NCBI RefSeq assembly: GCF_025231485.1
Contig: NZ_CP104003.1
Coordinates: 2,170,001-2,234,000 of the forward strand
Length of the DNA stretch: 64,000 nucleotides
Source of the DNA: Salinirubellus salinus
GTDB lineage: Archaea > Halobacteriota > Halobacteria > Halobacteriales > Haloarculaceae
Direction: 5' to 3'
This document shows, one piece after another, positions 58,418 through 64,000 of this stretch. Position numbers and translations under genes: made by a program. How positions within the stretch are numbered: the stretch's first letter is position 1; every line of letters begins with the position of its first letter. The notes below the pieces were generated by a model. The model ran no database searches, was not told the DNA's origin, and saw only the letters and a program-made list of their open reading frames with translations.

Positions 58418-59314
58418 TCAGGACCCGGTCACCTCGAGGACGTCGAGGCCGTCGTCGAGGGTCAGCGTGAGCGTCTCGCCGTCGAGTTCGACCCGGCACT
58501 CGACGCGGAGGGGGACCTCGCTCACGACGTGGGCGTGGTCGTCGTAGAGCCACGCCAGCCCCAGCGTGGTCGGGTCGCGCGTGTCGACCCCGTGGTCCCA
58601 GTGGAAGGCGACGACGGCGGGGTGGTCGAACAGCGCCGCCCCGAGGCTGGTGAAGGCCCGTTCCGGGCACCGCTCGCACTCGTAGTGGACGACCACGCCG
58701 GGCGTCTCCCCGCGGGCGTTCCCCTCCTCGCCGGGGGCCGCCACGGCTACCCGCGGCGAGACGGGGCCGGTGCAGGCCAGACAGAACCCGGAACGCATCT
58801 CCCCCATCAGGCGGCCCGTCCACCGGAGGAACACCTCGGGGTACTCGGCGGGGTCGTACCCCTCGAGCGCCCCCGGCGGGACGGCCGCGGAGCAGAACAC
58901 CTCGCCGCACTCCGTGCAGGCCACCTCGCCGCGTTCGGCCACGTACGTGGCCTCGACGAGGCCGCCACAGACGGGGCAGGGGGTGTCGACGGCGACCGGG
59001 TCGGCGTCACCGCGTTCGGTGTAGGTGCCCGCGAGGATGGCCCCCACGACCAGCAGGGTGGTGTAGCGCATCCGGTAGCCCGCCTCGTCGTGGTCGAGGA
59101 ACGGCCCGACGAGTTTGCCGAGGTGGTAATTGAACTGGCCGGAGTCACGGGTGCCCACCCGGTCACGGAGTTCGGAGAACGAGACGGGGGCGTACGGGTC
59201 GCCGGACTCCTTGGCGGCGTCCATCACCGCCCGGAGGATGGCCACGCGTATCTCGTGGCCGACGAGGGCGAACGCCTCGTCGGCGCTCAGGGCGTCCTGT
59301 TCGGGGGTACTCAT
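58418..59314 (-). CDS. ArsR-type winged-helix protein with zinc ribbons, DUF7351-like
   Basis: The 298-residue protein has an N-terminal winged helix (residues about 12-90: FALVGHEIRVAILRAVMDAA...VSFSELRDRVGTRDSGQFNYHLGKLVGPFL). A long C-terminal part carries two zinc ribbons (CPVCGG...CTECGE near 112-138, and CLAC...CERCPE further on). Such haloarchaeal proteins are labelled DUF7347/DUF7351 and likely sense metal, ligand or redox. It lies upstream of the MFS gene on the same strand. Regulation of the MFS-GNAT pair is possible. Confidence 0.7.
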   Translation of the reverse strand: MSTPEQDALSADEAFALVGHEIRVAILRAVMDAAKESGDPYAPVSFSELRDRVGTRDSGQFNYHLGKLVGPFLDHDEAGYRMRYTTLLVVGAILAGTYTERGDADPVAVDTPCPVCGGLVEATYVAERGEVACTECGEVFCSAAVPPGALEGYDPAEYPEVFLRWTGRLMGEMRSGFCLACTGPVSPRVAVAAPGEEGNARGETPGVVVHYECERCPERAFTSLGAALFDHPAVVAFHWDHGVDTRDPTTLGLAWLYDDHAHVVSEVPLRVECRVELDGETLTLTLDDGLDVLEVTGS

Positions 59315-59381
59315 CGACTGGGACAGGTCACCAGTCGTGAAGAAGTTCGCGGGGGAATCGGTGCCACGCCGCCGGCCGCGT

Positions 59382-60293
59382 TCAGCCCGACTCCTCGGCG
59401 TCGTACGGGTCCAGTTCGCCACCGCCGTCTGCCTCGCCTTCCCCCGAGACGAACGCGAGCAACTGGTCGCCGTCGGTCTCCACGCCCTGTCGGGCGAAGA
59501 AGTTCGCCACGTTCTCGCAGTCCCGTTCGAGGAAGTCGCGGTAGTTCGGGTGGTGGACGGTGACGGCCTGCCCGAGGTCCAGGACGACGAGTTCGCCGTC
59601 GTGGACCACGACGTTGTACTCCGAGAGGTCACCGTGGACCAGGCCGGCCCGGAACAGCCGCCGCATGTACTCGCGGACGACCTCGTAGGCGACCCGCGGG
59701 TTCTCGATCTCCACCTCGTTCAGCCGGCGGGCGCGGTCCTCCTCGGTGCCGAGGTACTCCATCACGAGGACGTTCCGCTGGACGGCGATTGGTTCGGGGA
59801 CCCTGACACCGGCGCGGGCGGCGCGCTGGAGGTTGGCGAACTCCTTCTTCGTCCACGCGACGACCACCTTCTTCTTGTCCGAGCCGATGCCCTCGAACCG
59901 CGGGTCACCGTCGAGGTACTCGCGCATCGACCGGAAGTCACTCGCGTTGATGCGGTACACCTTCACGGCCACCTCGCCGTCGTCCGAGGCGGCGAGGTAG
60001 ACGTTCGCCTCCTTGCCCGTCGAGAGCGGGCCGCCGAACGCGGCGATGTGGCCGTCCTGGACCAGTTTGTAGAGCGCTCCGAGCGTCGCCTCGTCGAACA
60101 CCGAGTCCTCGACCTTGAACTGGTCGGCGTCCTTGATGCGTTTCCGGAAGGTGAGGAACTCCCGGTCGCGCTTGCGGGCGATGCGGTCGGCCTCGTCGTC
60201 CGAGACGTCGATCTCCTCCCACTCGTCACCGAAGGCGTCGGCCTCGTCGGGTTCGAGCAGGTCGAACTCCCCGCTCGCGTCGGGGTCACTCAT
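59382..60293 (-). CDS. rio1: Rio1-type serine/threonine protein kinase
   Basis: Rio1 is an atypical protein kinase/ATPase needed for small ribosomal subunit maturation. The 303-residue protein has the P-loop-like STGKEANVYLA (about 91-101), a VKVYRINASDFRSM stretch with the ATP-binding lysine, the catalytic loop HGDLSEYNVVV (about 233-243) and LDLGQAV with the metal-binding aspartate. The acidic N-terminus is a halophilic extension. It starts seven bases after aIF1A, so the two form one message. Confidence 0.92.
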   Translation of the reverse strand: MSDPDASGEFDLLEPDEADAFGDEWEEIDVSDDEADRIARKRDREFLTFRKRIKDADQFKVEDSVFDEATLGALYKLVQDGHIAAFGGPLSTGKEANVYLAASDDGEVAVKVYRINASDFRSMREYLDGDPRFEGIGSDKKKVVVAWTKKEFANLQRAARAGVRVPEPIAVQRNVLVMEYLGTEEDRARRLNEVEIENPRVAYEVVREYMRRLFRAGLVHGDLSEYNVVVHDGELVVLDLGQAVTVHHPNYRDFLERDCENVANFFARQGVETDGDQLLAFVSGEGEADGGGELDPYDAEESG

Positions 60294-60300
60294 CGCATCG

Positions 60301-60594
60301 TCACGCCGAGTCCACGATGTGACCCTCCTCGCGGAGCTGGTCGGCCTCGCTCTTCTCGTAGCGCCACGCCACGTCGGCCTTCTCGTCCTGCCAGTCCCAC
60401 GGCTCGACGAGGACGACATCGTCCTCCCGTATCCAGATGCGTTTCTGCATCCGCCCCGGGATGCGTGCGGTGCGTGTCTTCCCGTCCATACACCGGACCT
60501 CGACGCGGTTCGCCCCGAGCATCTCCGTGACGACGGCGAACACCTCGTCGTCGTCCGGCATGCGCAGGTCCCTGCGTCCGCCTCCGTCGCTCAT
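60301..60594 (-). CDS. eif1A: Translation initiation factor aIF1A
   Basis: aIF1A (eukaryotic eIF1A homologue) binds the small subunit A site and aids initiator tRNA placement. The 97-residue protein starts [66 protein letters not shown] and is a full OB fold. A TATA-like GTTAAACC centred 27 bases upstream gives a leaderless message, and rio1 follows directly. Confidence 0.94.
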   Translation of the reverse strand: MSDGGGRRDLRMPDDDEVFAVVTEMLGANRVEVRCMDGKTRTARIPGRMQKRIWIREDDVVLVEPWDWQDEKADVAWRYEKSEADQLREEGHIVDSA

Positions 60595-60616
60595 GGACGG
60601 GGGTACGGGAAGGGGA

Positions 60617-60624
60617 GGTTTAAC
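60617..60624 (-). promoter_or_regulatory. TATA-like box of the aIF1A-rio1 operon
   Basis: GTTAAACC on the minus strand is centred 27 bases before the aIF1A ATG. Confidence 0.55.
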
Positions 60625-60643
60625 TTTGGCTCGTCGGGAGCGG

Positions 60644-61789
60644 TCAGTCGGTTCCCCCGTCCGTCCGACCGAACCCCACCACGCCGAGCGGGTCGCCGGA
60701 CGGACCCACCAGCCGGTGGTGCCGGAGCGTGAGCGGCACCCGGTCGCCGCCGTCGGTCACCAGTTCCGCCCGGAGGCGGACCTCGCCCTCCCGTAACGCC
60801 GTCTCGACGGCCTCGCCGAACGGGCCGTCCTCGGTCTCGAACAGTTCGCTCACGCAGCACCCGAGCAGTTCCTCCCGGTCGTGCCCGCTCATCTCCTGTG
60901 CTCTCACGTTCACCCGGACCACCTCGCCGTCCATGTCGAGGTGGTAGAACGCGTCGTCGAGCGTGTCGAGGAGCTGGTCGACGAAGGTCCGCTCTGTGAG
61001 CAGTTCCCGCTCCATCTCCCGGAGGTCGGTGACGTCAGAGAGCACCGCCTGTCCACCCTCCTTCCCGTCGTAGACGACCGGCGCGGTGGCGATGAGCGCG
61101 TAGGCGTCCTCGCCGTCGGGACCGACGTACCGCTGCTCGACGGTCGGGACCGGCTCGCGGTCCTCGAGGACGGTCTGCAGTCGCTCACCGACGAGGGCGC
61201 GGCTCTCCGGGTGGACGAACGCCTCGACCGACTGCCCGACGAGGTCCGCGGGCGAGACCGCCCCGACCATCTCGGCCGCCGCCTCGTTCGCGTAGTCTAT
61301 GGTGGCGTCCCCGTCGAACAGCACGACCGGCGAGGGCGAGGTCTGGAGCATCTGTCGGTAGCGACTCTCGACCTCGTCGAGCGACGTCTCGGCCCGGTGG
61401 CGTTCGACGGCGTTCCGGACACGGTTGGCGAGGACGAGGAACTGGTCGCCGTTCGTGTCCTTCTGCATGTACTCCGTGACGCCCGCCGAGATGGCCTCGC
61501 TGGCCACCTCCTCGCTCCCGCGGCCGGTGAACAGGACGAACGGGAGATCCGGGTCGACCCGCCGGACCGCCCGGAGCAGCTCCAGCCCGTCCATTTCCGG
61601 CATGTCGTAGTCGCTCACGACACAGTCGTAGGGACCCGTCTCGAGCGACTCGAGGGCGGTGCTGGCGTCCTCGACGGTGGTCACCTCGAACGCCTCGTCG
61701 GTCCGCTCGAGGAAGGTGGCCGCGAGGTCGAGGAACATCGGGTCGTCGTCGACGTGGAGGACGTGTATCTTCGACGGTGACCGGGCCAT
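60644..61789 (-). CDS. Response regulator with two PAS domains, no output kinase
   Basis: The 381-residue protein has an N-terminal receiver domain ([12 protein letters not shown], acidic pocket D14-D16; phospho-acceptor D60 in [13 protein letters not shown] in LFTGRG). Two PAS domains follow (about 140-255 and 262-375, both with the [20 protein letters not shown] or [19 protein letters not shown] core). No histidine kinase, DNA-binding or GGDEF domain follows. It probably relays a signal by protein contact. No cognate kinase is next to it. Confidence 0.8.
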   Translation of the reverse strand: MARSPSKIHVLHVDDDPMFLDLAATFLERTDEAFEVTTVEDASTALESLETGPYDCVVSDYDMPEMDGLELLRAVRRVDPDLPFVLFTGRGSEEVASEAISAGVTEYMQKDTNGDQFLVLANRVRNAVERHRAETSLDEVESRYRQMLQTSPSPVVLFDGDATIDYANEAAAEMVGAVSPADLVGQSVEAFVHPESRALVGERLQTVLEDREPVPTVEQRYVGPDGEDAYALIATAPVVYDGKEGGQAVLSDVTDLREMERELLTERTFVDQLLDTLDDAFYHLDMDGEVVRVNVRAQEMSGHDREELLGCCVSELFETEDGPFGEAVETALREGEVRLRAELVTDGGDRVPLTLRHHRLVGPSGDPLGVVGFGRTDGGTD

Positions 61790-61873
61790 TCACTCACGGT
61801 TCGTCCGGCCTGCAGGAAAGTCTTTGGAGCGGCTCCGGCACGCGATGAGACGGTGGGAGGTCGGTCCTCGCGT

Positions 61874-63391
61874 TCAGTCGTCCGACTGGGTCTTGATGTC
61901 CGCGCTCAGCCCCTGTGCCATCTGGATGTCCTTCGAGTTGTTGAGCGTCCACGCCGTACGCTCGGTGACGGCCTCGATGATCTCGCGGGCGCTCGGGTAG
62001 CCGTTGCCGGACTTCTTCACGCCGCCGAACGGGAGGTGGACCTCCGCGCCGATACACGGGAGGTTGCCGTAGGCGAGGCCGACCTCGGCGTTGTCACGGT
62101 AGTAGTTGATCTCGCGGTAGTTCTCGGAGATGATGGCGCCGGCGAGGCCGTAGTCCGTGTCGTTCTGGATCTCGACCGCGTCCTCGATGTCACCCTCGTA
62201 CTCGAGCAGGGCGACGTGCGGGCCGAACACCTCCTCGTGGGTGCACCGGAGCGGCTCCTCGTGGTCGGCCTCGTAGACGAACGGGCCGATCCAGTGGCCG
62301 TCCTCGTGGCCCTCGGGGATCTCGTCGGCGTCGAGCTCGGTGCGGTCGACGAGCACGTTCACGTCCTCCTCGCGGGCGAGCTCGTTGTACCGGGAGACCT
62401 TCTGTCGGTGCTCGTCCTCGATGAGCGGCCCCATGAACGTGTTCTCGTCGAGCGGGTCGCCCACGGCGACGGACTCGGCGAGTTCGACGAACCGCTCCTT
62501 GAACTCGTCGTAGACGTCCGTGTGGACGACGAGACGCTCGGAGGAGACACAGCGCTGGCCGGTGGTCTTGAACGAGGACATCACCGCCGAGTGGACGGCG
62601 ATGTCGAGGTCCGCCTCGCTCGTGACGACGATGTTGTTCTTGCCGCCCATCTCGCAGGCCGCGAGTTTGCCGGGCTCGCCGCCGACCTTGCTGGCGATCT
62701 GCTGGCCGACCTCGGCGCTCCCGGTGAACAGGACGGTGTCGACGCGCTCGTCCTCGACGATGGCGTTGCCGGCGTCGCCGAAGCCCTGCACCATGTTGAA
62801 CACGCCGTCCGGGATGCCCGCGTCCTCGAACATCTCGGCGATGATCTGGCCACACCACGGGGTCTGCTCGGCGGGCTTCCAGACGACGGTGTTGCCCTCG
62901 ACGAGCGCGACGGCCATGTGCCAGAACGGGATGGCGACCGGGAAGTTCCACGGCGTGATACAGCCGACGACACCGCGGGGCTTCCGGCGCATGTAGGCGT
63001 CCTTGCTGGGGATCTCGCTCGGGACGACGTCGCCCTTCGGGTGGCGGGCGTCGCCGGCGGCCCACTCGACCATGTGGTAGGCCTCGATGACGTCCGCGCG
63101 CCCCTCGCTGATCTCCTTGCCACACTCGCGGGTGACGACCTCCGCGAGCTCCTCGGTCCGGTCGCGCAGCTCGTGGTAGATGTCCCAGAGGTACTCCGCA
63201 CGGTCGATGTGCGAGAGGTCACGCCACTCGTCCTCGGCCGCCTCGGCGGCCGCGAGCGCACGGTCGATGTCCGCCTCGGTGCCGCGGTGGAACTCCGCGA
63301 GCGTCTCGCCCGTCGCCGGGTTCTCCGAGACGAACGTCTCGGTGCCGCTCCCGTCGGTCCACTCGCCGTCGATGTAGTGTCGTTCCGGCAT
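61874..63391 (-). CDS. NAD(P)-dependent aldehyde dehydrogenase
   Basis: The 505-residue protein oxidises an aldehyde to an acid. The catalytic cysteine is in TTGQRCVSSERL, the general base glutamate in ACEMGGKNNIVV, and the cofactor-binding ITPWNFPVAIPFWHMA and TGSAEVGQQI motifs are present. It looks like the succinate-semialdehyde/betaine or 2,5-dioxovalerate type, but substrate is not defined. A TATA-like CCGTATTACT centred 28 bases upstream makes it leaderless. It is divergent from the HTH regulator. Confidence 0.88.
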   Translation of the reverse strand: MPERHYIDGEWTDGSGTETFVSENPATGETLAEFHRGTEADIDRALAAAEAAEDEWRDLSHIDRAEYLWDIYHELRDRTEELAEVVTRECGKEISEGRADVIEAYHMVEWAAGDARHPKGDVVPSEIPSKDAYMRRKPRGVVGCITPWNFPVAIPFWHMAVALVEGNTVVWKPAEQTPWCGQIIAEMFEDAGIPDGVFNMVQGFGDAGNAIVEDERVDTVLFTGSAEVGQQIASKVGGEPGKLAACEMGGKNNIVVTSEADLDIAVHSAVMSSFKTTGQRCVSSERLVVHTDVYDEFKERFVELAESVAVGDPLDENTFMGPLIEDEHRQKVSRYNELAREEDVNVLVDRTELDADEIPEGHEDGHWIGPFVYEADHEEPLRCTHEEVFGPHVALLEYEGDIEDAVEIQNDTDYGLAGAIISENYREINYYRDNAEVGLAYGNLPCIGAEVHLPFGGVKKSGNGYPSAREIIEAVTERTAWTLNNSKDIQMAQGLSADIKTQSDD

Positions 63392-63414
63392 ATCAGAGAC
63401 ACCGACGACGGACA

Positions 63415-63480
63415 AGTAATACGGATGACCGACCATGGGAGGGTCGAACGTGTTAAGCGGCACGGCCCACAGGGAGGTGT
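63415..63480. promoter_or_regulatory. Divergent promoter region of ALDH and HTH genes
   Basis: The minus-strand TATA-like element (63415-63424) serves the ALDH gene. The plus-strand TGTTAAGC (63451-63458) is centred 27 bases before the ATG at 63481, and a GGAGGTG sequence at 63473-63479 lies just before that ATG. Confidence 0.5.
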
Positions 63481-64000
63481 ATGGCCAAGAGCGCGCTAGA
63501 GGGGAACGAACACGCGGGTACACGGTTGACACTCGACCTCTGGCATCCGAACTGCTGGGCGATCGGGGCGACCGAACAGGTCGACGGGGGGATACTGGCA
63601 CACGCCATCTACGATTCACCCACCGCACCGGCTCCGGAGGCGGTCAACGGCCTGTTCACCGCGTTCGGGGAGACGGCCGACGAGGTGGAGACCCTGCTCG
63701 AACACGTCGAGGAGTCCCCCCACGCCGGGGAGGTCAGGCAGTTACAGACCCGCTTCGGCCAGCGAGGGGGGAACGCCCCGGGGAACGTGGTCCGCGAGTT
63801 CTTCCTCGAGTACTCGCCGGGGGACATGATCTGTCCGACCCTGCTGGAGTACGGCTTCGTCCACAGCGCCCCCGTCCGCATCGAGGGGGGCCGCGAGACG
63901 TGGCAGGTGGTGTTCGCCGGTGACCGCGAGGAGATCGAGCCGCAACTCGACGAGGTCCGCGAGCACGGTCCAGCCGAGGTGAGCGTCGAGAGCATCACGA
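63481..64000 (+). CDS. Bat-like HTH regulator (partial, C-terminus off window)
   Basis: The visible 173 residues start MAKSALEGNEHAGTRLTLDLWHPNCWAIGATEQVDGGILAHAIYDS, the conserved N-terminus of haloarchaeal bacterio-opsin-activator-like (HTH_10) regulators. The DNA-binding helix-turn-helix would be in the missing C-terminal part. It is divergent from the ALDH gene, so it could regulate it. No DNA-binding domain can be confirmed from this portion. Confidence 0.7.
   Translation, partial: MAKSALEGNEHAGTRLTLDLWHPNCWAIGATEQVDGGILAHAIYDSPTAPAPEAVNGLFTAFGETADEVETLLEHVEESPHAGEVRQLQTRFGQRGGNAPGNVVREFFLEYSPGDMICPTLLEYGFVHSAPVRIEGGRETWQVVFAGDREEIEPQLDEVREHGPAEVSVESIT

Noticed and set aside
1-64000. 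Long open reading frames on the strand opposite each real gene, many of 200-500 residues rich in Arg, Pro and Ser or in Asp, Val and Glu
   Set aside because: They mirror real genes in antisense or shifted frames, which is expected in GC-rich DNA. They have no recognisable families and no promoters.

Overview
The window is a chromosomal stretch of a halophilic archaeon (class Halobacteria). The evidence is high GC content, strongly acidic proteins, archaeal-only genes (CetZ tubulin, thermosome, aIF1A, Rio1 kinase, KH/Dim2 protein, Trm1, archaeosine radical SAM protein, F420 biosynthesis), Tat-type secretion signals, and many genes with a weak AT-rich box about 27 bases before the start codon, the hallmark of leaderless archaeal transcripts. 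The genus cannot be fixed from sequence reading alone. No IS element, integrase, CRISPR array, rRNA or complete provirus was seen.

Layout. 1-6026: a seven-gene, mostly overlapping minus-strand cobalamin operon (cbiB-cobS-cobY-cobT-cobD-cbiZ-cbiA, the last cut by the window edge). It covers corrin side-chain attachment, nucleotide-loop assembly and cobinamide salvage. 6.2-14.7 kb: DUF502 membrane protein, Nudix hydrolase, a winged-helix membrane protein divergent from a three-gene exported cluster (two paralogous Tat proteins and a Thr/Pro-stalk membrane protein), nucleoside phosphorylase, PfkB sugar kinase and several membrane proteins. 14.8-21.3 kb: F420 biosynthesis (cofH, cofG, cofC), with cofC in one operon with a cetZ tubulin gene and a single-pass membrane protein. 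21.4-27 kb: epimerase, thymidylate kinase, a lone E1-alpha dehydrogenase subunit, a TrkA protein and two stand-alone Lrp/RAM domains. 27.0-27.3 kb: tRNA-Leu followed by partial copies of its own 3' end and a dispersed repeat.

27.3-33.4 kb: a potassium-channel and stress neighbourhood (two membrane proteins with TrkA_C-like domains, a TVGYGD channel with RCK domain, an HPP-USP-USP fusion). 33.5-37.1 kb: purine genes purC, purU-like, purS and purQ with a UspA protein. 37.1-44.8 kb: small proteins, the archaeosine radical SAM enzyme, a divergent alcohol dehydrogenase / aldehyde:ferredoxin oxidoreductase pair, an epoxide hydrolase-like protein, a MoaD/ubiquitin-like fusion and a SWIM zinc-finger protein. 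45-48.8 kb: trm1, a YihY/BrkB membrane protein, PAP2 phosphatase and a type IV pilin-like protein. 48.8-53.4 kb: lrp divergent from glnA, a CNNM/CorC transporter and a Ca/Na exchanger. 53.7-60.6 kb: thermosome, KH protein, and then, separated by four unrelated genes, rio1 and aIF1A. 60.6-64 kb: a response regulator with two PAS domains, aldehyde dehydrogenase, and the start of an HTH regulator.

The parts most worth follow-up are the Tat-paralogue/stalk surface cluster, the CetZ-membrane protein-CofC operon, the ubiquitin-fold protein with both an internal and a terminal Gly-Gly, the nested hairpin built from tRNA-Leu 3'-end copies, a structured intergenic RNA candidate before cofG, and two families of short dispersed intergenic repeats. 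Functions of all proteins are assigned by recognising family motifs, not by searching databases.
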